In this document: positions 33,488 to 39,959 of the stretch, in pieces | Layout of the letters: each line of letters starts with the position of its first letter | How positions within the stretch are numbered: the first letter of the stretch is position 1 | Source of the DNA: a virus | IMG/VR virus record: IMGVR_UViG_3300034105_001000 | Span: 1-41,326 of that record | Length of the DNA: 41,326 nt | Strand: one strand, 5' to 3' | Notes under the pieces: generated by a model | Databases searched by the model: none | The model's input: only the letters and a program-made list of their open reading frames with translations | What the model was told of the DNA's origin: nothing | Translations under genes and position numbers: made by a program

Positions 33488-34615
33488 TTAATTGTATACT
33501 CTTATTTCTATTGGTGTGTTTAACAATAAATTATTAACACCACTTCCACTACCTGTTGTAATATATACATCATTATTATAATCAATTCTGTAATTAATCC
33601 AGTAGGATTGACCGCTGAAGAAACTGGTATCTCCAAAAGTTATTGTTTTATTAGGCGTAAATAAATTACTAGATTTAGCAAAATATTCTCCATTAGAGCC
33701 AACGGGTCCTCCTCCTTGGTTATATTCAAACCATATATTTCCAATAGTGTTCTCTAGTACAGTTGCTACTGGAGCTCCTGTGTTGGCTTTTAATCCCACA
33801 TTAATTCCCCAACTATTCGGAATAGTGCCTGTTGCTACAAAGTAAGTTCCAATATTATTATTTGGCGCACCTACATTTGTAAAATCAAAACTTGCAGCAC
33901 CAGTCAAATCATATATTTCATAAGTTTTACCAATTTCTAAAGTACCAGCAGTATAAATAACAAGATTACTATCACCATTCTGTGTTAATAAAGCTGTATA
34001 CACTTTATATGGTCTTGTAGGTATATCATCTAATGTAGCTAAAGTATATGTTCCTGCTACAGATTTTGCTGGAACTTTTACAGTTGTATTAACTGTTGGA
34101 GAGCCAAATTCTAAATTAGTTGTTTTAGCTATAGCTATATTCCTTTGTCTTAATGAGGCAAATCCATAATCTAAAACCATACTAGCTTGATTATTTTGAT
34201 AAGACTGTTCAATAACTGCTACGTATGGATCTAAAGATAAATTTGAATTTGCTAATGTAGAATTAAAAACACCAAAAGCTGTATTTCTTGCCCCCTCATC
34301 ACCTTCCAATATTTTAATGTAATCTTGTCCACTTTTATCTGCTCTAGTACCAACATCTATTACTTGTTGAAGTCCAGGTGTTGTAGGAATAATAGGTTTG
34401 TTTAATATTTCCGCAAATCCAGATGTAGCGTTCCAGTCTGAATTAACCTGTGTGATATAAGGCGGTAAAGTTGCCTCTACTAAATCAACTATGGATCCGA
34501 TCGTAAATGTTCTTGTTCTCGGAGCATTTTCGCCGCCTTGGACAGCCGTTTCTGTACCTATTAAAAGATCTTGTAATTCCGGTATTGCCGTCGGGTAAAC
34601 GTAGGTTATTGCCAT
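33488..34615 (-). CDS. Tail fibre / spike protein
   Basis: A 375-residue protein that begins with the shared anchoring module (MAITYVYPTAIPELQDLLIG, APRTRTFTIGSIVDLVE; residues 1-52). A glycine/proline linker (KPIIPTTPGLQQVIDVG) follows, then mixed beta structure. The C-terminal tip contains FEIYDLTGAASFDFTNVG-like text and SGQSYWINYRIDYNNDVYI. It probably arose by duplication with the 142-aa adaptor gene next to it, since their first 50 residues are almost the same. It should be a host-contact fibre, with the tip as the variable part. Confidence 0.7.
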   Translation of the reverse strand: MAITYVYPTAIPELQDLLIGTETAVQGGENAPRTRTFTIGSIVDLVEATLPPYITQVNSDWNATSGFAEILNKPIIPTTPGLQQVIDVGTRADKSGQDYIKILEGDEGARNTAFGVFNSTLANSNLSLDPYVAVIEQSYQNNQASMVLDYGFASLRQRNIAIAKTTNLEFGSPTVNTTVKVPAKSVAGTYTLATLDDIPTRPYKVYTALLTQNGDSNLVIYTAGTLEIGKTYEIYDLTGAASFDFTNVGAPNNNIGTYFVATGTIPNSWGINVGLKANTGAPVATVLENTIGNIWFEYNQGGGPVGSNGEYFAKSSNLFTPNKTITFGDTSFFSGQSYWINYRIDYNNDVYITTGSGSGVNNLLLNTPIEIRVYN

Positions 34616-34628
34616 GTTTATTTATATA

Positions 34629-34901
34629 TTAACAGTTCCACTTGTCTAACGCAAGCTTCTTTCTTGTTGGTTCTCCGTTTGGTTTTTTCATTGGCCCTGG
34701 CATACCGGACATTCTAGCACAAAAAGATTTACGTCTCTTTGCATCTTTACTGCCAGCTTTTAATTCCGATGGTTTTTTAGTTACCGCAGTTTGTAATTTA
34801 CTGCCTGGGTTCTCTCTTCTATATGAAGCAACTCCTTTAGCGTTTAATCCGCCTTTTGGATCTTTGCCTTCTTTGCGTGTCCACGCTGCTGTCTTTGCCA
34901 T
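34629..34901 (-). CDS. Small basic protein (DUF6321-like)
   Basis: A 90-residue, very basic protein starting MAKTAAWTRKEGKDPKGGLN, with AKGVASYRRENPG and RRKSFCARMSGMPGPMKKPN. The pattern W-RKEG--PKGGLN-KG---Y and FCARM-GM-GP is that of a small phage family I recall as DUF6321, often near structural or packaging genes. It has no membrane segment. A nucleic-acid-binding or capsid-internal role fits the charge but is unproven. It is separated from the next basic gene by 1 bp. Confidence 0.7.
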   Translation of the reverse strand: MAKTAAWTRKEGKDPKGGLNAKGVASYRRENPGSKLQTAVTKKPSELKAGSKDAKRRKSFCARMSGMPGPMKKPNGEPTRKKLALDKWNC

Positions 34902-34902
34902 G

Positions 34903-35163
34903 TTATTTTTTTTTAGTTCTATTTGTCGATGCGTTGTATGTAAAACTACTTGCCGGTTTTCCAGTCTCTTTAGAAGCTCGGTCCTTGGCTCTTTCTTCAG
35001 CAGTCATTGCATTACGTTTCTTACCATGCGCAGTTAATGTTTTACCATCTGCTTTTAAGTCGCCACGTTTCTTGAGTATACCAATAGCCATTGCTCGACT
35101 ACCAACTTGCGCTGATAATCTATCAATCAACTGTCCTTTACCCATAGCTTTTTGAGTGGCCAT
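34903..35163 (-). CDS. Small basic protein
   Basis: An 86-residue Lys/Ala-rich protein (MATQKAMGKGQLIDRLSAQV, then LKKRGDLKADGKTLTAHGKK). A helical N-terminal half (GQLIDRLSAQVGSRAMAIGI) is followed by a long basic, likely disordered region ending TNRTKKK. It is the middle member of a three-gene run of tiny basic proteins (34629-35398), with 1-bp gaps. The function is unknown. Its charge and the late-operon position suggest DNA binding, for example as capsid cargo. Confidence 0.6.
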   Translation of the reverse strand: MATQKAMGKGQLIDRLSAQVGSRAMAIGILKKRGDLKADGKTLTAHGKKRNAMTAEERAKDRASKETGKPASSFTYNASTNRTKKK

Positions 35164-35164
35164 G

Positions 35165-35398
35165 CTATTTCTTTTTATTTTCTATCTTCTTTGCTTGTGC
35201 TAATATTGCTTTAGTAGGTTTCTTTCCAGAACCTTTATTAGCACGTATGTTGTCCCATAATCCTCTTTCAGATTTAGAACCATCTTTTCTTTTGATCATT
35301 TCTTTCATATTACTTTTATCATTACTGGCATCACCAATCCAAAGACCTTTATGCCCTTTAACACCTAAACCTTGTGGACCTATACCTTTTATAACCAT
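35165..35398 (-). CDS. Small basic protein
   Basis: A 77-residue basic protein (MVIKGIGPQGLGVKGHKGLW) with a glycine-rich start, then MKEMIKRKDGSKSERGLWDN and a Lys-rich end (AILAQAKKIENKKK). No domain is recognised. Like its two downstream neighbours it is strongly cationic and packed with a 1-bp gap, so the three are one translational block. Confidence 0.55.
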   Translation of the reverse strand: MVIKGIGPQGLGVKGHKGLWIGDASNDKSNMKEMIKRKDGSKSERGLWDNIRANKGSGKKPTKAILAQAKKIENKKK

Positions 35399-35415
35399 AA
35401 TTTCAAATATTAAGA

Positions 35416-35637
35416 TTAATCAAATAAGTCAGTAAGAAAACCTTTTTCAGTAAGGTCCTCAGGGTTTTTATTAGCTCTTTCCTGGGCTTTATTAATTTCA
35501 TCTTGAGTGAATAAAATACATCTTTCATTAGATCCATTCTCATCCTCTACTTGCACTGCAATATAAGAATGAGCTGACCCAAATTTTCTTTCTGTATTTT
35601 CTACGTGAATTAATCTACCTTTTACGATTTTTGTCAT
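35416..35637 (-). CDS. Small hypothetical protein
   Basis: A 73-residue protein (MTKIVKGRLIHVENTERKFG). Its beta-strand-rich first half includes SAHSYIAVQVEDENG, and its acidic helical second half ends GFLTDLFD. Unlike the genes on both sides it is not basic. It lies between the three basic proteins and the collagen-like fibre. No family was recognised. A small beta-domain binding DNA or a fibre is a guess. Confidence 0.5.
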   Translation of the reverse strand: MTKIVKGRLIHVENTERKFGSAHSYIAVQVEDENGSNERCILFTQDEINKAQERANKNPEDLTEKGFLTDLFD

Positions 35638-35671
35638 ATCTATTTCTTTTTATTTAATGCAAGTTCTAATT

Positions 35672-37063
35672 TTATAATGTAATCTCTATATACGTAACAT
35701 ACACATCTAAATCCCCAGTGCCTAGCGTTGGATTTCCCCCATTAGCTTTTAATTTATATGGTCCAGTTGATGTACTTCCACTAACGCTATCTGCTAAGTA
35801 TATAGTATTATTCATATATCCAGCGGAAGTATTTGTTAATGGATTAGGATTTATCTGAGTCTGAGTATCAATATTTAACCCATCTAACAATGCAAAAGCA
35901 ATTGTATTTAATGTATATGCAGTTCCAGAATTTCTTTTAATATGAATATTAATAGGCACATTAACCTTTCCAGACGAAGCTGTAGGTAAAACTGTTATAG
36001 GAGTTGTAAATAACTGTAATACTTGAGCACTAGTTACGATTGTCTTTAACACTTTAGTAACCTGAGCGCCAGTAATATCACTTGTTAAAGCAATAGTGCC
36101 ATCTGCATCCGGGAGGCTTTGAACTCTATTTGCAGAAACAGTAGTGGGTAGTTGTAATGTTATTGTTTTTAAACCCCCACTATTTTTACCAAATCTTACA
36201 TTATTTGTATTTACAATAACCGAATCTGAATTAAGTGAATTTTGAACAGATACACTTGAACCATTTATAGTAGAACTTGTATTAAGTGTTCTAGCAGCAG
36301 AACCAGACATTATGGTTCTAGATATAGTATTAACTTTCCATAAACCACTACCTAAGCTAATAAAAACATAAGACTCGCTAGAAAAAATTGTAAATACCCC
36401 GGTCTGTTGATTCGCAGCACCCATTACAAATGGAAATGGTAAATTTAGTGTAGCATCACCATACATAGTTAATACATTAGTTCCCGTCTCTAAAAAAACA
36501 CTTATTTCTTTGCCTATTGGAGCAGAAGCTGGTAAGTGCACAGCAGAGCTTCCAGAACTTAAATTAATTCTGTTTATATCATAACTAAGTGTTTGATATG
36601 GTGAATCACCCGGATAAAGATACATTATGCCATTAGTTTGTGCAGTAGCGCTACCGGCCGGCCCCTGTGCTCCAGTAGGCCCTTGAACCCCTTGAATACC
36701 TTGCGCTCCTTGTGATGCTAATAATGCCCAGTTTGCCGTAGCTAAATCTGGCGCCGTAGTCCCTGAAGTTGCTAAAATACAAAACCAAGAAGCCCCATCA
36801 TATCCTACAGCATCATCTGCAACATAAGATGTTCCTGAAACCCATGCGCCTTGCCAGTTTAATCCAGCTGGACCGACTGCTCCAGGTGTACCAGGAATAC
36901 CTTGAACTCCTTGTGGACCGGCTGAACCAGGACCGACAGTGTCAAGAACGTCCTGCATTGTATACCACTGTTGCATTGCTTTTAAAGATGTACTACCAGA
37001 ATATGTTGTGTTAGTACCGTTACTAACCATAAAGACTTTCTCGTCTGATTGTATTATTGCCAT
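35672..37063 (-). CDS. Collagen-like tail fibre with carbohydrate-binding module
   Basis: A 463-residue fibre. Residues 1-43 are an attachment region (MAIIQSDEKVFMVSNGTNTT) unlike the module of the other fibres beyond the MAII start. Two collagen-like Gly-x-y segments lie at residues 44-67 and 118-138. Between them, residues 68-115 form a small aromatic domain (NWQGAWVSGTSYVADDAVGY, then SWFCILATS) that resembles carbohydrate-binding modules of the CBM5/12 type. The C-terminal part is Ser/Thr/Asn-rich beta structure. It probably forms a trimer that contacts surface polysaccharide. Confidence 0.8.
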   Translation of the reverse strand: MAIIQSDEKVFMVSNGTNTTYSGSTSLKAMQQWYTMQDVLDTVGPGSAGPQGVQGIPGTPGAVGPAGLNWQGAWVSGTSYVADDAVGYDGASWFCILATSGTTAPDLATANWALLASQGAQGIQGVQGPTGAQGPAGSATAQTNGIMYLYPGDSPYQTLSYDINRINLSSGSSAVHLPASAPIGKEISVFLETGTNVLTMYGDATLNLPFPFVMGAANQQTGVFTIFSSESYVFISLGSGLWKVNTISRTIMSGSAARTLNTSSTINGSSVSVQNSLNSDSVIVNTNNVRFGKNSGGLKTITLQLPTTVSANRVQSLPDADGTIALTSDITGAQVTKVLKTIVTSAQVLQLFTTPITVLPTASSGKVNVPINIHIKRNSGTAYTLNTIAFALLDGLNIDTQTQINPNPLTNTSAGYMNNTIYLADSVSGSTSTGPYKLKANGGNPTLGTGDLDVYVTYIEITL

Positions 37064-37073
37064 TTTTATTTGT

Positions 37074-37322
37074 TTATTTATTAGTTATTTTATATTTTTT
37101 ACCACTTTCTTTCTTGGTACCTTCCCCATCATTGCCTCGGTTCTGTTTCACAGATTCAAACCTTTTATCTTTATGGTCGTAATCCTTATCTTTATTCCCA
37201 GGGCTTTTACGATGCATCCTTTGAGAGTGTGCCTTCTTATTTTTTCTATCTTCAGTTTTAGCATAAGCCAAATCCCTAGCAGCTTTTTTCTTAGCAGCTT
37301 CAGGTGATAATTTCTGTGCCAT
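37074..37322 (-). CDS. Small Lys/Arg-rich protein, first gene of the leftward operon
   Basis: An 82-residue, highly charged protein (MAQKLSPEAAKKKAARDLAY). A helical Ala/Lys start precedes a basic, polar stretch (RKNKKAHSQRMHRKSPGNKD) and a Lys-rich end. It is probably disordered and nucleic-acid-binding. It is the most upstream leftward gene, so it sits closest to the divergent junction. A candidate Bacteroidota-type -7 element (TAGGTTTG) lies about 35 bases before its ATG. Confidence 0.55.
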   Translation of the reverse strand: MAQKLSPEAAKKKAARDLAYAKTEDRKNKKAHSQRMHRKSPGNKDKDYDHKDKRFESVKQNRGNDGEGTKKESGKKYKITNK

Positions 37323-37356
37323 ATCTTAAATTTAATATAGTTATATACTCACGCAA

Positions 37357-37364
37357 CAAACCTA
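37357..37364 (-). promoter_or_regulatory. Candidate leftward late promoter (-7 element)
   Basis: On the leftward strand the sequence TAGGTTTG fits the Bacteroidota -7 consensus TAnnTTTG. A start site would fall near 37350, about 28 bases before the first ATG of the leftward operon (37322). No convincing -33 TTG was found upstream, so this is a weak call. Confidence 0.3.
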
Positions 37365-37385
37365 AATCTTACGCATCGTAAAAAC

Positions 37386-37437
37386 AGTGACGTTAGCCTA
37401 CTACTATTATATATAACTAGCTAATGTCGCTCTTTTA
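37386..37437. terminator. Bidirectional hairpin at the divergent junction
   Basis: A 12-bp stem pairs 37386-37397 with 37420-37431 (two G-T pairs). It is followed by CTTTT on the + strand (37432 onward) and by GTTTTT on the - strand (37381-37385). The sequence is homologous to the hairpin at 39372-39425, including parts of the loop. It probably insulates the leftward and rightward transcription units from each other. Confidence 0.6.
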
Positions 37438-37440
37438 CCT

Positions 37441-37459
37441 TAAAGTAAAATATACTTTA
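37441..37459. repeat. Inverted repeat (possible operator)
   Basis: TAAAGTA (37441-37447) and TACTTTA (37453-37459) form a perfect inverted repeat around a 5-base spacer. It lies just after the bidirectional hairpin, in the intergenic region that faces the leftward operon. It could be an operator for a dimeric regulator. There is no direct evidence of binding. Confidence 0.35.
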
Positions 37460-37499
37460 CAAAAAGATATGTATTCGTAAACTGTATCTTACCTTGTAA

Positions 37500-37950
37500 A
37501 AAAATATAATAAAAAATTTTTTAGTAGGCCCTGTGCTGTCTGGGGAGAAGTTGAGAATGTGTTATCAGATATATATAATTAGGGGGCTATATACCTATTT
37601 TCATTTTCCCAAACGTAAACGGAATTCGATTTCATTTTGCCGGGTCCCCCAACGTTTTTCGGGTTTCGGCGTATGGTTTCGACTTTCCTGTGGGTTTTCG
37701 GGAACGGGTCTGACTTTCCTGGTACGGGTACTGGCTGCTGCCGTGTGCCGTGCGTTTGTTATGTTATGTTGCCGTGTGTATGTTATGATGTGACGTCGTG
37801 TGTACGTTATTATGTACGATATGATACGATATGTACGTAATACGATACGTTGCGTTACGTGTGGTATGTGTGCTCGTATGACACGGCTATGGTCGATACG
37901 ATAACGGAGCGGAGCGACGCGCAGCGTGTATAGCAACGCGTATAGCATTT
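37500..37950. other. Non-coding divergent region of unusual composition (candidate origin)
   Basis: About 450 bases without a credible gene, between the two divergent gene sets. From about 37610 the + strand becomes rich in G and T and poor in A relative to the flanks. It contains GACTTTCCTG twice (near 37680 and 37710) and CCGTGTG twice. TACGATATG occurs twice in near-tandem (37815-37823, 37825-37833), with related TACGATACG (37841-37849) and TACGATAACG (37897-37906). Clusters of short repeats at a switch of gene direction are typical of phage replication origins. An open frame on the - strand here looks accidental. Confidence 0.4.
37927..37935 (+). promoter_or_regulatory. TGTATAGCA site (possible operator)
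   Basis: This 9-mer is one of five complete copies of TGTATAGCA or its reverse complement in the right part of the window. It lies 16 bases upstream of promoter element 1. A partial copy, CGTATAGCA, follows at 37939-37947. It may be a regulator site. Confidence 0.35.
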
Positions 37951-37951
37951 C

Positions 37952-37991
37952 CTTACAAGACGAATACGAAGTGTATTTGATAATATATATG
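37952..37991 (+). promoter_or_regulatory. 40-bp promoter-like element, copy 1
   Basis: CTTACA occupies positions 1-6 and ACGAATACGA positions 9-18. TTTGATAAT is at 25-33 and ATG at 38-40. It is followed by a leader AATCTAAACAATAACA and the 68-aa gene at 38010. The same element, with identical internal spacing, occurs six more times to the right. Confidence 0.75.
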
Positions 37992-38009
37992 AATCTAAAC
38001 AATAACAAT

Positions 38010-38216
38010 ATGAGAGCAAGACTAAGTGATCTGCATCCGCAGACAAGACTAGACCTGATTGAGGAATCGAGATGGCAGAAAGGATCAGAGTATGTAAACG
38101 AGTGCATCAAGTCAGATGCATACATATCTGAGATGTGCGTGTGGATCAACACAAGACAAGGGCACGCATACTGGGACTACATTGATCGAAGAGGATCAGA
38201 TCCTAGGCTTAACTAA
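38010..38216 (+). CDS. Small early protein with T-x-x-G-x-x-YW motif
   Basis: A 68-residue protein (MRARLSDLHPQTRLDLIEES, ending RRGSDPRLN). The region SEMCVWINTRQGHAYWDYID carries a 'W--T--G--YW--I' motif shared with the protein at 40298-40516, so the two are probably paralogues of a small phage family. The inner ATG was chosen because other early genes here start at an inner ATG behind a short A-rich leader. The in-frame ATG at 37989 lies inside the promoter element. The function is unknown. A terminator follows 13 bases after the stop. Confidence 0.6.
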   Translation: MRARLSDLHPQTRLDLIEESRWQKGSEYVNECIKSDAYISEMCVWINTRQGHAYWDYIDRRGSDPRLN

Positions 38217-38229
38217 CATAAAACAATAA

Positions 38230-38252
38230 GGTCCCTTAAATGGGATCTTTTT
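38230..38252 (+). terminator. Intrinsic terminator after the first early gene
   Basis: GGTCCC (38230-38235) pairs with GGGATC (38242-38247), including one G-T pair, around a 6-base loop. It is followed directly by TTTTT (38248-38252). It ends the transcript of the 68-aa gene. The rest of the 38217-38477 gap holds a G+C-richer stretch and two promoter-like elements. Confidence 0.75.
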
Positions 38253-38305
38253 ACTCCACTAGATGGAATTGGCAGGGCGGAGCATGCGAGCTTGCGAGCG
38301 AAGCG

Positions 38306-38314
38306 TGTATAGCA
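38306..38314 (+). promoter_or_regulatory. TGTATAGCA site
   Basis: A perfect copy of the 9-mer, only 3 bases before promoter element 2. A short G+C-rich run with repeated GCGAGC and AGCG precedes it (38276-38305), as also happens before element 1. Confidence 0.35.
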
Positions 38315-38317
38315 AAA

Positions 38318-38357
38318 CTTACAGAACCGACACGAGGAGTATTTGATAATATATATG
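38318..38357 (+). promoter_or_regulatory. 40-bp promoter-like element, copy 2
   Basis: The copy has CTTACA, then CCGACACGA, TTTGATAAT at positions 25-33 and ATG at 38-40. It lies 43 bases before copy 3. The two act as a tandem pair upstream of the 119-aa gene, with no gene between them. Confidence 0.7.
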
Positions 38358-38400
38358 TAAGTAACAAAGTAACAAACTAATCTAAATTGAAATAAGAGTT

Positions 38401-38440
38401 CTTACAATAACAATACGAAGAGTAATTGATAATATAAGTG
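38401..38440 (+). promoter_or_regulatory. 40-bp promoter-like element, copy 3
   Basis: CTTACA, then AACAATACGA, ATTGATAAT at positions 25-33 and GTG at 38-40. The transcript would start near 38440, giving a leader of about 38 bases before ATG at 38478. Confidence 0.7.
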
Positions 38441-38477
38441 TAACAAATAACAACTAATAACTTTAAATTAAATAACT

Positions 38478-38837
38478 ATGAACAATCAAGAATTATTGCA
38501 ACAAGCTATCGCTAAATTATCTAAAGAAGAATTGGCTTTAATCTATCCACCGATCGAACGTGCAAACTTCGTAGTCCGTAAGAATTGGCTAGGCCGAAAT
38601 CAAGTAATCACATTCATCAACAACAAGAATCAACGAGTGACTTATAATCACGACGAAGTGTTGAATGTAATGCTACCTAAGCTATCCATAATGCCATGTT
38701 GGATTAAACGTGAGTATTGGTCTCAATCAACCGATATGCCAAGTAATGTTAGACACTTAGCTAAAATCGAAGTGGTCGAAGTTGAAATCAATGAAAATTC
38801 AAAAGAATTTCAAGATGCTGAAGCAAGTCTAAGTTAG
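38478..38837 (+). CDS. Early hypothetical protein
   Basis: A 119-residue soluble protein (MNNQELLQQAIAKLSKEELA). An N-terminal helix is followed by a beta-rich middle (RNQVITFINNKNQRVTYNHD) and an acidic Glu-rich end. No domain or membrane segment was recognised. It has two promoter-like elements in front and starts in the AATAACTATG context common to this region. A 15-base palindrome (38826-38840) overlaps its stop codon. Confidence 0.6.
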   Translation: MNNQELLQQAIAKLSKEELALIYPPIERANFVVRKNWLGRNQVITFINNKNQRVTYNHDEVLNVMLPKLSIMPCWIKREYWSQSTDMPSNVRHLAKIEVVEVEINENSKEFQDAEASLS

Positions 38838-38860
38838 ACTGCTTTGGCGCCCTACGGGGA

Positions 38861-38869
38861 TGCTATACA
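38861..38869 (-). promoter_or_regulatory. TGCTATACA site (reverse orientation)
   Basis: The reverse complement of TGTATAGCA, abutting promoter element 4 directly (its last A precedes CTTACA). Confidence 0.35.
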
Positions 38870-38909
38870 CTTACAGTATAAATACGAAATACAATTGATA
38901 ATAATAATG
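38870..38909 (+). promoter_or_regulatory. 40-bp promoter-like element, copy 4
   Basis: CTTACA, then AAATACGA, ATTGATAAT at 25-33 and ATG at 38-40. The following bases TAACTAGG are both the usual leader start (GTAACTA) and the 5' acceptor strand of the tRNA-like element at 38911. Confidence 0.7.
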
Positions 38910-38910
38910 T

Positions 38911-38982
38911 AACTAGGACGAGTAATGGTAAACTCAGGCCGACCAGGCGCCCACAATGTAGGTTCGATTCCTACCCTAGTTT
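38911..38982 (+). tRNA. tRNA-like gene with abnormal anticodon arm
   Basis: A 72-base cloverleaf candidate. The acceptor is AACTAGG/CCTAGTT (perfect 7 bp). The D arm is GAGT/ACTC with loop AATGGTAA. The T arm is GTAGG/CCTAC with loop TTCGATT, and the discriminator is T. No CCA is encoded. The anticodon arm (38937-38953) does not form a normal 5-bp stem with a 7-base loop: only GGC/GCC can pair, and no U precedes any anticodon. A shifted reading would place CCA (Trp), but with two mismatches. It is transcribed directly from promoter element 4. It is either a degenerate tRNA or a tRNA-like RNA with another role. Confidence 0.5.
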
Positions 38983-39001
38983 CTAACTTAAATAAACAAC
39001 T

Positions 39002-39145
39002 ATGCAATTACAAACTCTAGCTTACAAACTAGCCACTAAGCACGGCTACAAGTACACACGTACAACTGAATTCATGATTCTGAGCTATTCAGATCAACTT
39101 AAACTAAGCAACTTAATCAGATTTATACTAGAACAAGAAAGATAG
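39002..39145 (+). CDS. Small early hypothetical protein
   Basis: A 47-residue frame (MQLQTLAYKLATKHGYKYTR, ending LSNLIRFILEQER) that begins at ATG in the context AAACAACTATG, 19 bases after the tRNA-like gene. It is basic and mostly helical, with a leucine-rich C-terminal helix. It ends 3 bases before the 70-aa gene, as expected in an operon. No family was recognised. Confidence 0.5.
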   Translation: MQLQTLAYKLATKHGYKYTRTTEFMILSYSDQLKLSNLIRFILEQER

Positions 39146-39148
39146 TAT

Positions 39149-39361
39149 ATGATAACAAAAATAATCTTTGTATGGTACCTAATGACTGGGGCCATACACT
39201 CAGAAGGATTCAACTCTGATCTGAGCCGTGAACAATACACGATACACAAACCAGACAGCGAGTATCCTGATGTAACATTGCATGTTGAAAACGCATACAA
39301 AGAAGAAGTGCTGAACTGGATCGAAACTGGTAAGTTTGTATATGATGAAGATATGAAATAA
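39149..39361 (+). CDS. Small early hypothetical protein with hydrophobic start
   Basis: A 70-residue protein. The first 15 residues (MITKIIFVWYLMTGAIHSE) are hydrophobic and could be a short signal or membrane anchor. The remainder is acidic and soluble (REQYTIHKPDSEYPDVTLHV, ending KFVYDEDMK). It follows the 47-aa gene by 3 bases and is closed by the hairpin terminator at 39372-39425. The function is unknown. Confidence 0.55.
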   Translation: MITKIIFVWYLMTGAIHSEGFNSDLSREQYTIHKPDSEYPDVTLHVENAYKEEVLNWIETGKFVYDEDMK

Positions 39362-39371
39362 TGATTAGAAA

Positions 39372-39425
39372 AGTGCGACGTTAGCCTGCTATTAGTAGTT
39401 ATAAGCAGCTAATGTCACTCTTTTT
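39372..39425 (+). terminator. Terminator hairpin, homologous to the junction hairpin
   Basis: The arms 39372-39390 and 39404-39419 pair (AGTG, AC-TTAGC and TGCT blocks, with small bulges), followed by CTTTTT. It closes the operon of the tRNA-like gene and the two small proteins. It shares GACGTTAGCCT and TAATGTC-CTCTTTT with the hairpin at 37386-37437. Confidence 0.7.
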
Positions 39426-39433
39426 GCTATACA
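39425..39433 (-). promoter_or_regulatory. TGCTATACA site (reverse orientation)
   Basis: The reverse complement of TGTATAGCA, overlapping the end of the terminator. The non-coding stretch from here to 39552 also holds an inverted repeat CGGTAA/TTACCG (39501-39524). Confidence 0.35.
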
Positions 39434-39540
39434 CCATATTAGCCTGGCTTTGAAAGATCGCCGGAAGAGTAGACTCCGTCCTACAACATACCCAAATTCG
39501 CGGTAAAACGATCATTTCTTACCGTTTTCGTAGTAAAACG

Positions 39541-39549
39541 TGTATAGCA
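39541..39549 (+). promoter_or_regulatory. TGTATAGCA site
   Basis: A perfect copy 3 bases before promoter element 5, the same arrangement as at 38306. Confidence 0.35.
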
Positions 39550-39552
39550 CCG

Positions 39553-39592
39553 CTTACAAAACGAACACGAATCAAGTTTGATAATATATATG
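39553..39592 (+). promoter_or_regulatory. 40-bp promoter-like element, copy 5
   Basis: CTTACA, ACGAACACGA, TTTGATAAT at 25-33 and ATG at 38-40. It is followed by the leader AATCTAAAAACAACC, nearly the same as after copy 1, and then the 103-aa gene. Confidence 0.75.
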
Positions 39593-39610
39593 AATCTAAA
39601 AACAACCACT

Positions 39611-39922
39611 ATGAACTATAAATTAATTACAAGTAGTCAAATCTACTTCTGTTACGCCGATGATCGACATATTATAGTAATAAAAGAAGGCGACGATATT
39701 GTCGGACTCAATTACATGCAAGGTGACGAGTACCAATTATTCCTAGAACAATATAGTGACATCGACCATGACTTAACTGACTTCTACAATGGCGTTAAAT
39801 ACTATCTTGGTGGCGAAACTGAGCTAGATCGAGTAAATCAAGCGATCTGGGCATACCATGACTACTCTTCTCGTCGTGATGAAAGAGAAACTGGGTTCAT
39901 ATCGTTAAAGACGGGATTATAA
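39611..39922 (+). CDS. Early hypothetical protein
   Basis: A 103-residue acidic protein (MNYKLITSSQIYFCYADDRH). A beta-rich first third is followed by helices rich in Asp/Glu (YSDIDHDLTDFYNGVKYYLG) and a C-terminal Arg/Asp patch (SSRRDERETGF). The start at 39611 fits the ACTATG context. An in-frame ATG at 39590 lies inside the promoter element and was not used. No family was recognised. Confidence 0.55.
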   Translation: MNYKLITSSQIYFCYADDRHIIVIKEGDDIVGLNYMQGDEYQLFLEQYSDIDHDLTDFYNGVKYYLGGETELDRVNQAIWAYHDYSSRRDERETGFISLKTGL

Positions 39923-39959
39923 CTACCTATCTTTAAATTCGATCAAACATCTATCCACC

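Noticed and set aside
37601-38152. A 183-residue leftward open frame across the divergent region.
   Set aside because: Its composition follows the underlying skewed DNA (Arg/Thr/Tyr/His-rich), it runs antisense through promoter copy 1 and the first early gene, and it has no family resemblance.
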